Shown here piece by piece: positions 27,408 through 37,184 of a stretch of DNA of 64,000 bases. Source of the DNA: Litoribaculum gwangyangense (GTDB lineage: Bacteria; Bacteroidota; Bacteroidia; Flavobacteriales; Flavobacteriaceae). The notes beneath the pieces are model-generated. The model was not told the DNA's origin and did not search any database. It worked only from the letters and a program-made list of their open reading frames with translations. Each line of letters starts with the position of its first letter. Within the stretch, counting starts at the first letter, position 1. The DNA is taken from NCBI RefSeq assembly GCF_039543505.1, contig NZ_BAABJW010000004.1, positions 248,001 through 312,000 on the forward strand. The letters are read 5' to 3'. A program made the position numbers and the translations under genes.

Positions 27408-29849
27408 TTAGTTTTTAATAGTTTCCTTAGGCGGTTCAATATTGTTGTCGTCTTTTAAATATTTTTCTAACCATTGATCTTGTTCCCAAAGCATATGCAT
27501 GATAGATTCTTTTGCACGATAACCATGACTCTCTTTTGGTAGCATAACTAGTCTAACAGGTGCGCCCAATCCTTTTAAAGCATTAAAATAGCGTTCACTC
27601 TGTAAAGGATATGTTCCTGAGTTATTATCTGCAACGCCATGAATTAATAATAACGGTGTTTTCATTTTATCTGCATGCATAAACGGCGACATGTTATAAT
27701 AGATTTCTGGAGCTTCCCAATAACTGCGTTCTTCACTTTGAAAACCGAATGGTGTAAGGGTTCTATTGTATGCACCACTTCTAGCAATTCCAGCGGCAAA
27801 CAAGTTTGAATGAGATAATAAATTAGCTGTCATAAACGCACCATAGGAATGCCCGCCAACAGCTACTTTAGTTCTATCTATATACCCTAAATCATCAACT
27901 GCATCAATGGCAGCTTTTGCATTACCAACAAGTTGCGTTCTGAAAGTGTCATTAGGTTCTTCAGTACCTTCACCAACAATTGGAAACGCAGCATCATCTA
28001 AAACTACATATCCTTTTGTTACCCAATAAATTGGAGAACCCCAATTTGGATAAATAAACTCGTTAGGATTGGCAGTACTTTGAGAGGCACTGGATTTATC
28101 TTTAAACTCTCTAGGATATGCCCACAAAATCATTGGGTATTTTTTGCCTTCTTTATAATTTAAAGGTAAGTATAAAGTGCCTTCTAAATCTAAACCATCA
28201 TAACGCTTATAACTAATAACTCGTTTATTGACTTCTTCAAGACTTTTAAAAGGGTTTTCAAAAGTAGTTATGGCTTTAAGGTCATTCTTTTTAAAAATAT
28301 TTCTAATGTAATAATTCGGGTATTCGGTTTGGGACTCAATTCTAACTAATATCTCACCTTTTTTCATGTCTATGGCCGTCACTAAACTTTCAAGTTTATC
28401 TTTGTATTCAGAAAGGTATAGTCGTTTTGTTTTATAGGTTTTTGTGTTAAATTCATCAATAAATGGGAATTGACCATTTTCAGTATAACCATCACCTATT
28501 AAGTAAAGGTTTTCATTGCTTATATCTAAAGTGTATCGACCAAATCCATTTTTACTCCTTACAAAGCTACCCGGATCACTGTAAACATCTTGGTAATTTC
28601 TGTCGGATATTATCTTTGCACTTTTACTACCTTTAGATGGATCGAAAATATAAGTTTTAGTGTTTCTGGTGTTCCACCATCTGTCGTAAGCGATAGCTGT
28701 ATTGTCATTTCCCCAGGTTATACCCGCAAAGCGCTGTTTTGTTTTTAATAATAATTTAGGGTTTCCATTGAAAGGAGCATCCAACTGAAAAACAGCATCT
28801 CTATATTCAACTTTAATATCTGGATCACCACTATCTAAGGCTTCTACCCAAACCAATGTAGAAGGTTTATCACTTCTCCAAACCATATTTCTTTTACCCA
28901 TACGCGTAGCCATAAAACCTTTTGGTCTAACTTCATCTAAGGGTACTTGATTCACAGTTTTAATAAGTGATCCATTTAAATTGTATACACTACTCTCACT
29001 AGGAAAACGGTTGTAAGTAACTAAATACGAAAAGGGACGTTTTATTTTCGTAACCATTACGTAATTTCCATCAGGAGAAAAATCGATGTCATCATACAAA
29101 TCGGCTGGTAAGAAATTCTCGATTTCACCACCAATAGATACTTTTTTTATTTCTGACAAGGCTAATTGTTCAAAATTAAATTCATCATTAGGGGTTTTTA
29201 ATAAATCTTGGTAGGTTCTGTTTTGTGCTTTTGAGCCATCACTAACAGAAACCGTAGGTCCTGTTGGTACTGCAAGGTCAGTATTAATTAATGGTTTTTT
29301 AGTACTAGATAAGGTTTTTACCAATAAGTGTTTATTGTCTTTAAACCAATTGATGGTGCTTCCCATGTTTGCATTAATATTGGCATCAGTAATCTTATTA
29401 ACTTTACCCTCCTTAATATTAAGAACCCAAACTTCAACACCTGTTTCAGTGGTATTTAAACAAGCAATCATGCTTTCGTCTGGTGACCAACTAAAACCTG
29501 ATAAACGAGGATTTTCAGGTAAACCAATCACTTGTGTAGCAACTTTATCGCTGGTTTTTTTAACCATTAAATTAGTGTAGAATGTTGTACGACTCCCTAT
29601 GTTGGTAACCGGATTTATTCTAAGTCCTGCTAAACGTAATTCTGTTTCGGAAAGTTCAGCAATAGATTTATATTGGTCTCTGAATACAAGAACCATATAT
29701 TCACCCTTACTGTCTATTTGAACTCCGGGCGCCAGAGGGGCATTTGCTAATTCCAGAATTTCGCTACTGGGATTTTGATAAGTTAAGTTTTCTTGTGCCG
29801 TTATTAATATTCCAGCCAGAAGAAAATAAACAAAAAGTAATTTTTTCAT
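27408..29849 (-). CDS. S9 family serine peptidase (glutamyl-peptidase-like prolyl oligopeptidase fold)
   Basis: The 813-residue exported enzyme has signal peptide MKKLLFVYFLLAGILITAQ, then a long beta-propeller region (residues about 60-560) with repeats such as FSWSPDESMIACLN and DFSPDGNYVMVTK. A C-terminal alpha/beta hydrolase follows. The catalytic triad is visible as Ser in GGHSYGAF, Asp in HGVADNNSGT and His in ESHGY. The arrangement resembles S9D glutamyl endopeptidases. It probably degrades peptides in the periplasm. The propeller limits access to small or unfolded substrates, as known for the family. It ends in a 22-bp palindromic terminator. Confidence 0.9.
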   Translation of the reverse strand: MKKLLFVYFLLAGILITAQENLTYQNPSSEILELANAPLAPGVQIDSKGEYMVLVFRDQYKSIAELSETELRLAGLRINPVTNIGSRTTFYTNLMVKKTSDKVATQVIGLPENPRLSGFSWSPDESMIACLNTTETGVEVWVLNIKEGKVNKITDANINANMGSTINWFKDNKHLLVKTLSSTKKPLINTDLAVPTGPTVSVSDGSKAQNRTYQDLLKTPNDEFNFEQLALSEIKKVSIGGEIENFLPADLYDDIDFSPDGNYVMVTKIKRPFSYLVTYNRFPSESSVYNLNGSLIKTVNQVPLDEVRPKGFMATRMGKRNMVWRSDKPSTLVWVEALDSGDPDIKVEYRDAVFQLDAPFNGNPKLLLKTKQRFAGITWGNDNTAIAYDRWWNTRNTKTYIFDPSKGSKSAKIISDRNYQDVYSDPGSFVRSKNGFGRYTLDISNENLYLIGDGYTENGQFPFIDEFNTKTYKTKRLYLSEYKDKLESLVTAIDMKKGEILVRIESQTEYPNYYIRNIFKKNDLKAITTFENPFKSLEEVNKRVISYKRYDGLDLEGTLYLPLNYKEGKKYPMILWAYPREFKDKSSASQSTANPNEFIYPNWGSPIYWVTKGYVVLDDAAFPIVGEGTEEPNDTFRTQLVGNAKAAIDAVDDLGYIDRTKVAVGGHSYGAFMTANLLSHSNLFAAGIARSGAYNRTLTPFGFQSEERSYWEAPEIYYNMSPFMHADKMKTPLLLIHGVADNNSGTYPLQSERYFNALKGLGAPVRLVMLPKESHGYRAKESIMHMLWEQDQWLEKYLKDDNNIEPPKETIKN

Positions 29850-30030
29850 TATTAGTCGTTTTTAAAATTTCTTTTTAAATTTAGGTAAATACATTTCAAG
29901 GAATTATTAAAATAACGTTAAAACTAAATTATAGAAAAATCTTGTTTTATGGTATTTTTCAGTTTTAAAACGAAATTGCTACTTAATTACTAATTATGAT
30001 TATATTGTATAATGAAATAAAATACAGATT

Positions 30031-31038
30031 ATGTACAATTCTAAAATAATAGGTTTAGGCAAATATCTGCCTGATAATGTTGTTACAAACGATGATTTAT
30101 CAAAAATAATGGATACCAATGATGAATGGATTCAGGAGCGCACAGGCATAAAAGAAAGACGATGGATAAAAGAAGGTTCTAATGATACCTCTGCGGTAAT
30201 GGGTGCCAAAGCCGCTAAAATTGCTATAGAGAGATCTGGTTTAACGAATGAAGATATAGATTTTATTGTTTTTGCCACTTTAAGTCCAGATTATTATTTC
30301 CCAGGTTGTGGCGTGCAAATTCAAGACATATTAAACATGCCTACTATAGGTGCTTTGGACGTTAGAAATCAATGTTCTGGTTTTGTCTATGCCATTTCTG
30401 TTGCAGATCAATTTATTAAAACTGGAATGTATAAAAACATCTTGGTAATAGGAGCGGAATATCACAGCAATGGGCTTGATAAAACTACACGAGGACGCGG
30501 TGTAACAGTTATTTTTGGAGATGGTGCAGGCGCTTGTGTTTTAAGTAGAGAAGAGGACAATACTAAAGGTATTCTGTCAACTCATTTGCATAGTGAAGGC
30601 AAATACGCCGATAAATTAATTGTTGAATCTCCAAGTATTGCTCATTGGGTTCCAGAAATATTGGAAGCCGGTGAAAATGACACTTCTTATTTTCCATACA
30701 TGGATGGACAATTTGTTTTTAAAAATGCCGTTGTTCGATTCAGTGAAGTAATAATGGAAGGGTTGATTAAAAATGGATTAAAGAAAGAAGATATTGATAT
30801 GTTAATTCCTCATCAAGCTAATTTAAGGATAGCTCAATTTATTCAGAAAAAATTTAGTTTAACTGATGATCAAGTTTATAACAACATCATGAAATATGGA
30901 AATACAACTGCAGCTTCTGTAATTATTGCTTTAACAGAAGCATGGGAAGAGGGTAAAATAAAATCAGGAGACCATGTTGTATTAGCGGCCTTTGGAAGCG
31001 GATTCACATGGGCAAGTGCCATTATAAAATGGTGTTGA
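30031..31038 (+). CDS. fabH: Beta-ketoacyl-ACP synthase III family protein
   Basis: The 335-residue thiolase-fold enzyme starts fatty acid chains by condensing an acyl-CoA with malonyl-ACP. Its catalytic triad is complete: Cys in DVRNQCSGF (about residue 114), His in IPHQANLRIAQF and Asn in YGNTTAAS. The N-terminal DEWIQERTGIKERRW is also typical. It stands alone, away from plsX or acpP, so it may be a second KAS III with its own acyl preference (for example branched or long chain) rather than the main housekeeping copy. This last point is an inference. Two terminator-like hairpins follow. Confidence 0.9.
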   Translation: MYNSKIIGLGKYLPDNVVTNDDLSKIMDTNDEWIQERTGIKERRWIKEGSNDTSAVMGAKAAKIAIERSGLTNEDIDFIVFATLSPDYYFPGCGVQIQDILNMPTIGALDVRNQCSGFVYAISVADQFIKTGMYKNILVIGAEYHSNGLDKTTRGRGVTVIFGDGAGACVLSREEDNTKGILSTHLHSEGKYADKLIVESPSIAHWVPEILEAGENDTSYFPYMDGQFVFKNAVVRFSEVIMEGLIKNGLKKEDIDMLIPHQANLRIAQFIQKKFSLTDDQVYNNIMKYGNTTAASVIIALTEAWEEGKIKSGDHVVLAAFGSGFTWASAIIKWC

Positions 31039-31062
31039 TAGCAATTTATTTCATTAAGAAAC

Positions 31063-31096
31063 AAAAAACCCGAACTGAGAAAGTTTCGGGTTTTTA
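31063..31096 (+). terminator. Rho-independent terminator after the KAS III gene
   Basis: A near-perfect stem built on AAAAACCCGAA and its complement, with one bulged base and a GAGA-like loop, is followed by T5. It lies 25 bp past the stop. Confidence 0.8.
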
Positions 31097-31213
31097 TAGC
31101 TATTAATCAACTTCAACTAACACTAATTTGAAGAATCTTATAATACAAGACGAAAAAAATCTGATAATATTGTATTGGTGTTAACAATTAACTTGTTTTT
31201 AACATATTAAAAG

Positions 31214-31245
31214 TAAAAACCCGAAAATAAGTTTCGAGTTTTTAT
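31214..31245 (+). terminator. Second terminator-like hairpin, related to the one at 31063
   Basis: The arm AAAAACCCGAAA repeats the arm of the first hairpin, with one mismatch in the stem, and is followed by T5. It may be a backup terminator or a duplicated copy. Confidence 0.5.
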
Positions 31246-31413
31246 TAAACCAATCCTTTTTATTACGAAAGTATTTTGTGTAGACGACTAACTCTAAATA
31301 ATTACTTTTTTTCGTTTTGGTTTGTGTATCTAATAACGTTGTGCAATTGTATTTATTGTGTAATAATTTAAAAAATTAACATTTTTTTTGTCACTTTTCA
31401 TTTTATAAAGACA

Positions 31414-31443
31414 AAACCTCAAAACATAAATGTTTTGAGGTTT
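31414..31443 (-). terminator. Terminator after the outer-membrane receptor gene
   Basis: A 13-bp perfect stem (31414-31426 with 31431-31443) and 4-nt loop lie 65 bp beyond the receptor stop on the minus strand, with TTTT after the stem there. Confidence 0.65.
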
Positions 31444-31507
31444 CTTAATTTAATAATTCTGCATTACACTAACCATCAAATATTTTGCAGAACATTAAAT
31501 TTTATTT

Positions 31508-33985
31508 TTATAATCCGCTCTCAACAGATTTTATGTTATCGTCTCTTCTTTTGCGAGATTTAGCGCGATATTTTCCATCGCCAAAACGATAAGCAAGATT
31601 AGCCGAAACGGTTCTGAATTCCGGCACGAATGAAGCTGTTTGTAAAAAGGGCCTTTCACTAACTATATTAATTTTTTGGGTATTGAAAACATCGTTAAAA
31701 CTTAAACTAAAAGTGGCTTTATTGTCTTCTAAGAATGAATATCTGGCACCAATATTCACAAAATACATGGGGTCCATTTCAAAGTTTAATCCTGTATTTT
31801 TACCACGATACATGCCGAATGCCGTTAAGGTTAAGTTTTCACTTGCCTTAAAATTATTAAATACTCGAAAGTTCCAAATTAAATTATCTACTTGAATAAA
31901 TTCTAAAACAATATCACTTTCAGTTGGGTTTACTAATGTTGGGTCTATACGTTCGGCAATGCCCTTCTGGGTTTGAGAATATAAATCGAAACTAGCGTTA
32001 AAACTCCACCATTTTGTGGCTCTGTAATTACTTGATAGTTCAAAACCATACGCAGAGGTGTTATTAAAATTATCAAAAGTTAAAATAATTCTATTTGAAG
32101 TTAAATCAGAGCGGTCAAGATAAACAGCCCTATTGATTTCGTCTTCAATAATTCTGTAAAAAACACCTCCAGTTACACTTCCGTTTTTTAAATTTCTGGT
32201 ATAATTAATTTCCAAAGAATTAGTGAACTGTGGTTCTAAAGTTTGATTTCCAAAATTTGAAATAAGAGGTGTGTTCCACTCAGGTATAGGATTTACTTGA
32301 CCAATCCCGGGTCTATCCACGCGTCTACTATAACTTAATTGGTATGAGTTTTTTTCAGATGGTGAATAGGTGAAGAAAGCCGATGGGTATACTTGAAAAT
32401 AATCATTCTCAAAAGGAATAATGGTCTCTAAATTATTAGATAAATCGGTTTCATCAGCAATTGCATCTACGTTTACACTTTCTGCTCGTAATCCTAATTG
32501 ATATGTCCATTTCTCAAATTTTTTGCTGTACGATACATAGGCAGAGTAAATATTTCTTTCATAATCAAAATCTGTAAATGTAGGAATGTAATCACCATTC
32601 TGATTTCTCACTCTGGCATCAGATTCATATAAAATTTGATTGTTAAAAAGTATGGCTTGTAGTCCCATTTCTAATTTAGATTTTTCAGACAAGGGATTTA
32701 CATAATCTAAATTTATGGTTGTTAAATTTCTGTCTGTTTCCGTAAGTTCTAAAAAGCTGGGTCTAATATTAGAATCATTTAGTAAATTATTGGTGTTAAT
32801 AGAATTATCGAAAATGTTGTGATCAATTTCTAACTCGATATTATGAGCCTCTTTATCAAAAGTTAGTTTATAATCGAAATTATATTGTGATGAAGAATTT
32901 TCACTAAAACTTGTGGTGTTTTGAGTTTGATTATTTAACATATTATCGAAAAAAACAAAATTCGAACTGGATATGTTGTCACCATCAAAGGTGTTTTGAT
33001 TAGTAAAAACAGAAATTGTGTTTTTTTCATTTAAATAAAAATCTAAACCTACTTTATAAAGATGAGATTTATTACTATTTAATAATTCAATATTTTGAAA
33101 CGAATTATTTTCAATTTGGCTTATTTTACCATCATTGACATTTTTAGAAATGTTATTACCATAACTGCCGTAAACATTTAATTTTCCATTTCTATAATTC
33201 ACGTCCATTGAACTATTAAATTTCGCCTCTTTTTGATATCTTAAACCAACATTGGCATTGCCATTAAAGCCTATCATGGTGTTTTTGTGAAGTACAATAT
33301 TTATAATACCACTCATACCCTCAGGGTTATATTTCGCAGATGGATTAGTTATCAATTCTATTTGTTTTATCGAAGTTGAAGGTAATTGCCTTAGCAATTG
33401 AGCCGTTGGAATATTTGTAAACTTTCCATCTACCATGACACGAACGTTTTCGTTTCCTCTTAAACTAATATCACCAGTTTGAGTATCTACACTAATGGAG
33501 GGAACAGCTGTCATTAATTCAGAAGCCGTACCCAATGCGGCAAGATCCTTACCAATGTTAATTACTTTTCTATCAACTTTTTGCTCTATCGTTGATACTT
33601 CAGCTATTACCATAACTTCATCTAAACTCGCAATATCTTCCTCTAAGTATATTTTACCAAGATTTATTTTATAATTGCCTTTTCCAATAGTTATATTCTT
33701 TACAATGGTTTTATAACCAATATATTGAATGCTCACAATAAATTGACCTTCCGCAATTTTTTCAATTTCAAAGGAGCCATCCTCAAGTGTAATACCACCT
33801 GTTATGGTCTCGCCTTTGGTGTTTTTTATAATAATATTTACATATGGTAAGGGCTCCTTAAGGTTTGCGTCTAATATGGCACCAGAAATATTTCCCATTT
33901 TGTCTGAGTTTTTTTCAGGATCTAAGGAAAATGCTTTTGAAGTGAGAGATACAACAAAAAGACATAAGAGCAATAAATTTTTCAT
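31508..33985 (-). CDS. Outer-membrane beta-barrel receptor (OMP_b-brl_3, TonB-dependent-like)
   Basis: This 825-residue protein has a signal peptide (LLLLCLFVVSLTSKAFS), a carboxypeptidase-like regulatory domain (about 30-115: ISGAILDANLKEPLPYVNI), a plug (about 125-235: SLRGNENVRVMVDGKFTNIP, NPSAKYNPEGMSGIINIVL) and a large C-terminal barrel. This architecture is the flavobacterial outer-membrane beta-barrel family related to TonB-dependent receptors. No SusD-like partner or TonB box was recognised, so the ligand is unknown. The tail is basic (AKSRKRRDDNIK). It is divergent from the CoA-binding gene across 102 bp. Confidence 0.9.
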   Translation of the reverse strand: MKNLLLLCLFVVSLTSKAFSLDPEKNSDKMGNISGAILDANLKEPLPYVNIIIKNTKGETITGGITLEDGSFEIEKIAEGQFIVSIQYIGYKTIVKNITIGKGNYKINLGKIYLEEDIASLDEVMVIAEVSTIEQKVDRKVINIGKDLAALGTASELMTAVPSISVDTQTGDISLRGNENVRVMVDGKFTNIPTAQLLRQLPSTSIKQIELITNPSAKYNPEGMSGIINIVLHKNTMIGFNGNANVGLRYQKEAKFNSSMDVNYRNGKLNVYGSYGNNISKNVNDGKISQIENNSFQNIELLNSNKSHLYKVGLDFYLNEKNTISVFTNQNTFDGDNISSSNFVFFDNMLNNQTQNTTSFSENSSSQYNFDYKLTFDKEAHNIELEIDHNIFDNSINTNNLLNDSNIRPSFLELTETDRNLTTINLDYVNPLSEKSKLEMGLQAILFNNQILYESDARVRNQNGDYIPTFTDFDYERNIYSAYVSYSKKFEKWTYQLGLRAESVNVDAIADETDLSNNLETIIPFENDYFQVYPSAFFTYSPSEKNSYQLSYSRRVDRPGIGQVNPIPEWNTPLISNFGNQTLEPQFTNSLEINYTRNLKNGSVTGGVFYRIIEDEINRAVYLDRSDLTSNRIILTFDNFNNTSAYGFELSSNYRATKWWSFNASFDLYSQTQKGIAERIDPTLVNPTESDIVLEFIQVDNLIWNFRVFNNFKASENLTLTAFGMYRGKNTGLNFEMDPMYFVNIGARYSFLEDNKATFSLSFNDVFNTQKINIVSERPFLQTASFVPEFRTVSANLAYRFGDGKYRAKSRKRRDDNIKSVESGL

Positions 33986-34054
33986 TTGATATGTTTCGTT
34001 TTTTGATTGATTGAATGATGTAAATTTTAGACGCCTTACTTAAGTTTATGTTAC

Positions 34055-34062
34055 TACATTTG
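34055..34062 (+). promoter_or_regulatory. Bacteroidota -7 promoter box before the CoA-binding gene
   Basis: TACATTTG fits TAnnTTTG and ends 25 bp before the ATG at 34088. The -33 element is not obvious. Confidence 0.45.
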
Positions 34063-34087
34063 TAGTTTCTTAACGTTTTTTTAACAA

Positions 34088-34450
34088 ATGAACAAAAAGA
34101 CTTTGGTTTTTGGGGTTTCATTAAAACCCAATAGATATTCCAATTATGCTATACAACGTTTAGTAGCCAAGCATATTGAAACAGTTGCTTTTGGCTGGAA
34201 TAGTGGAGAGGTTTTGGGTATTCCAATTAATACGGAATTAATACCTCATGATAACATTCATACGGTAACGTTATATTTAAATCCTGAAAGGCAAAAAGAA
34301 TATTATAATTACATCATTTCTTTAAATCCGAAGCGTGTTATTTTTAATCCTGGTACTGAAAATCTGGAGTTTTATAAAATTTTAAAAAGTAAAAATATCC
34401 CATTTGAAGCTTCATGTACTTTGGTATTACTCTCTACGAATCAGTATTAA
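34088..34450 (+). CDS. CoA-binding domain protein (YccU-like)
   Basis: The 120-residue protein is a single Rossmann-type CoA-binding domain of the YccU family: TLVFGVSLKPNRYSNYAIQRL at the start, then VAFGWNSGEVLGIPI, VTLYLNPERQKEYYNYI and IFNPGTENLEFYKIL. Homologues bind CoA or acyl-CoA, and the physiological role is unknown. Its last 24 bp overlap the 3' end of the convergent symporter gene. A TACATTTG box lies just upstream. Confidence 0.88.
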   Translation: MNKKTLVFGVSLKPNRYSNYAIQRLVAKHIETVAFGWNSGEVLGIPINTELIPHDNIHTVTLYLNPERQKEYYNYIISLNPKRVIFNPGTENLEFYKILKSKNIPFEASCTLVLLSTNQY

Positions 34451-35881
34451 TCCTAAAAAAGTGATGAGACCATTTATAGGTAAAATTTCCCAATGGAATT
34501 TATAATTACCGATTATACCTTCAGGTAACGATGTTATTAAAAATGTTGTAATTATTGAAAGTATGCCAACAATCCAAACATATTGGTCTTTGATTTGATA
34601 TTTTGTTAAAATCCCAAAGGCAAAGAATCCTAAAAGGGGCCCATAAGTAAATGTGGCAAATTTGAATAAGTTACCTACAACATTTCCTTCCAGATAGTTA
34701 AAGATAATTACAACCAATATCAATAAAATCGAAACTCCTAAATGCACTTTTTTCCTTAGTGGTTTCTGGGCTTCTAAAGGGAGTTTTTCAATATTTAAAA
34801 AATCCACGGAAAAAGATGTGGTTAATGAGGTTAAGGCACTATCGGCACTGGAGTAAGCTGCAGCAATTAAACCAATTATAAAGGTAACTGCTAAACCTGT
34901 TCCTAAACCTTGGTTCATGGCAATTTCTGGGAAAAGCAAATCGGTTCTGGTTTTCCCATCAACAATAGGTATTTCCAAACCAAATTTATCCGCATAAATG
35001 AATAATAAAGCACCAAGAGATAAAAAGAAAAAGTTTACAAATATTAAAAGTGTTGCCATTGTAAACATGTTTTTTTTTGATTCTTCGGGCGTTTTACAGG
35101 TTAAGTTTTTTTGCATCATATCTTGATCCAATCCTGTCATGGCGATGGCTATAAAAATACCACCAATAAAATATTTCCAGAAATAGGTGGTTGCATTGGG
35201 GTCATCAAAAAAGAAAATCTTTCCTTTCGAGGAAAACTCATTAGAATTTAAAAACTCCATGTACGTCCAATCTAACTTTTCATTTATAAGGTAAATTGCA
35301 ACACCTACAGATATTAGCATGGCTAAAGTTTGCAAAGTATCTGTCCAAACAATGGTTTTAATACCACCTTTGTTAGTGTAAATCCATATAAGCAAGATAG
35401 AGATGACTACTGTAACCCAAAAAGGCACACCCATATTTTCAAAAACTATATACTGCATGGCCAATGCTACTAAAAACAATCTGAACGATGCTCCAGTCAC
35501 TCTTGAAAGCAAAAAGAAAAAAGCTCCGGTTTTATAACTTGTTTTTCCAAAACGCTGTTCAAGATATTGATAAATGGATGTAACATTAAGTTTATAATAG
35601 ATTGGTAACAGTACAAAAAGAATGAATAAGTATCCAACAAAAAATCCAAAAACACCCTGCATGTATGCAAACTGCTCACCTCCAATCATACCTGGTACCG
35701 ATATAAAAGTCACACCAGATAAGGAGGCGCCAATCATTCCAAAAGCCACTAGATACCATGGTGCTGATTTATTGGCTTTAAAAAAAGCTTCGTTGGTATC
35801 TTCCTTCCCTGTGAAATAAGAAATAATTATGAGTATTAAAAAATAGGAAGCTATTAGCAGCAAAATTTGAGTAGAAGTCAT
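34427..35881 (-). CDS. Sodium:solute symporter (SSS family)
   Basis: The about 484-residue protein has the SSS architecture of around 13 membrane helices. Recognisable parts are GMIGASLSGVTFISVPGM (the first unwound helix), FFLLSRVTGASFRLFLVALAMQ, IAMTGLDQDMMQKNLTCKT and AAAYSSADSALTSLTTSFS, the last with the Ser residues that hold sodium. It carries a solute such as a sugar, amino acid or organic acid with sodium. ATG 35881 is preferred over TTG 35902. It overlaps the convergent CoA-binding gene by 24 bp. Confidence 0.92.
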   Translation of the reverse strand: MTSTQILLLIASYFLILIIISYFTGKEDTNEAFFKANKSAPWYLVAFGMIGASLSGVTFISVPGMIGGEQFAYMQGVFGFFVGYLFILFVLLPIYYKLNVTSIYQYLEQRFGKTSYKTGAFFFLLSRVTGASFRLFLVALAMQYIVFENMGVPFWVTVVISILLIWIYTNKGGIKTIVWTDTLQTLAMLISVGVAIYLINEKLDWTYMEFLNSNEFSSKGKIFFFDDPNATTYFWKYFIGGIFIAIAMTGLDQDMMQKNLTCKTPEESKKNMFTMATLLIFVNFFFLSLGALLFIYADKFGLEIPIVDGKTRTDLLFPEIAMNQGLGTGLAVTFIIGLIAAAYSSADSALTSLTTSFSVDFLNIEKLPLEAQKPLRKKVHLGVSILLILVVIIFNYLEGNVVGNLFKFATFTYGPLLGFFAFGILTKYQIKDQYVWIVGILSIITTFLITSLPEGIIGNYKFHWEILPINGLITFLGLILIRRE

Positions 35882-35960
35882 ATTAAAATATTTCAATGGC
35901 AAAATACAAATTACAATTGATAAGTATAAAACTTAAATCTAAAATTGTAATTTCGCAGCT

Positions 35961-36578
35961 ATGGAATTTTCTTCGAAGTTATTGGAAAATGCAGTAAACG
36001 AAATGTCACAATTACCTGGAATAGGTAAACGAACAGCTTTACGTTTAGTTTTGCATATGTTAAGGCAGCCCAAGGAACATACCAATGCCTTAACGGAGGC
36101 TTTAAGCACCATGCGTCATCAGGTTAAATTTTGCAAATCCTGCAACAATATTAGTGATGTTGAGCTTTGTGAAATATGTTCAAACCCTAATAGAAATGAA
36201 GAAATTATTTGTGTTGTAGAAGATATTAGGGATGTTATGGCGATTGAAAACACGAGTTCCTTTAAAGGATTGTATCATGTTTTAGGGGGTAAAATTTCAC
36301 CTATGGATGGTATTGGCCCGCATGATTTGAATATTGAAACTTTAGTTAATAAAGTTAAAGAAGGTAAAGTAAAAGAACTCATATTCGCTTTAAGCTCTAC
36401 CATGGAAGGTGATACCACCAACTTTTATATTTACAGACAAATTCAAGATTATAATGTTTTTACATCTACCATTGCACGTGGTATTTCTGTGGGAGATGAA
36501 TTGGAATATGCCGATGAAATTACACTCGGTAGGAGTATAGTGAATAGAATTCCTTTTGAGAACTCTTTAAAAATTTAA
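35961..36578 (+). CDS. recR: Recombination mediator protein RecR
   Basis: The 205-residue protein helps load RecA at gaps with RecO. It has the N-terminal helix-hairpin-helix (MSQLPGIGKRTALRLVLHML), a four-cysteine zinc finger (CKSCNNISDVELCEIC, residues about 57-72) and a Toprim domain (IICVVEDIRDVMAIE and ISPMDGIGPHDLNI). Length and order are normal. The next gene starts directly after the stop codon (36579), so recR and the PRTase gene very probably share a transcript. Confidence 0.95.
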   Translation: MEFSSKLLENAVNEMSQLPGIGKRTALRLVLHMLRQPKEHTNALTEALSTMRHQVKFCKSCNNISDVELCEICSNPNRNEEIICVVEDIRDVMAIENTSSFKGLYHVLGGKISPMDGIGPHDLNIETLVNKVKEGKVKELIFALSSTMEGDTTNFYIYRQIQDYNVFTSTIARGISVGDELEYADEITLGRSIVNRIPFENSLKI

Positions 36579-37184
36579 ATGGAAGTCATTACCTTAAATA
36601 ATGAGGCTTTTTTCAAAACTTGTGAAGAATTGATTTCTAAAATAGACTTTGAACCAGAGGTAATCGTTGGAATCTTAGACGGAGGTGGGTATGTTTCCAA
36701 TGAGTTCAAAAATAAAAATGACTTTCAAAAAGTTCAATTTAATTCAGTAAAACTCAAGAGAAAAAGTTATTTAAAAAATAATTTCATTGTTAAGGTTGTT
36801 TTGAAGTTATTACCCTATAAGGTTACTAATAGGCTTAGGTTAATGGAGTCTAAAAAAGTAAAAAAAACAATAAGTGATTTAAATTTAAATGATTTGTCTA
36901 ATTGCGAAATCAATTTTAAATTCATAAATAATTCTGAAGAAAAAATAAAAAATATTCTAATTGTTGATGATGCTATTGATACTGGTAAAACCATATTTAT
37001 TATTAAAAATAAATTAAAGAAGTTGTTACCAGATGCAAAAATTAAGATAGCAGTAATTTCATGGACAATAGAAACGTCTATTATTAAACCTGATTATTAT
37101 CTTTTTAAAAATTCATTAGTTAGGTATCCATGGTCACTAGATTATAAAGGTAAAGATTTTGAAAAAAAGAGTTTTAGTATTTGA
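36579..37184 (+). CDS. Phosphoribosyltransferase-domain protein
   Basis: The 201-residue protein has the PRPP-binding loop of type I phosphoribosyltransferases, ILIVDDAIDTGKTI near residue 126. It also has an upstream loop VGILDGGGYVSNEF that could hold pyrophosphate, and a C-terminal RYPWSLDYKG, as in purine/xanthine PRTases (the PW motif). A variable basic middle (residues 60-100) sets it apart. The substrate base is not known. It begins directly at the recR stop and overlaps the HAD gene by 26 bp. By eye it is more AT-rich than its neighbours. Confidence 0.78.
   Translation: MEVITLNNEAFFKTCEELISKIDFEPEVIVGILDGGGYVSNEFKNKNDFQKVQFNSVKLKRKSYLKNNFIVKVVLKLLPYKVTNRLRLMESKKVKKTISDLNLNDLSNCEINFKFINNSEEKIKNILIVDDAIDTGKTIFIIKNKLKKLLPDAKIKIAVISWTIETSIIKPDYYLFKNSLVRYPWSLDYKGKDFEKKSFSI

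Larger units (their letters stand above)
31039..31507. other. 469-bp non-coding region between fabH-like and receptor genes
   Basis: No reading frame of interest was found here. It contains three hairpins: two near-identical ones downstream of the KAS III gene and one downstream of the convergent receptor gene. The middle part (31246-31410) is AT-rich with T tracts and shows no repeat or tRNA. Confidence 0.7.
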
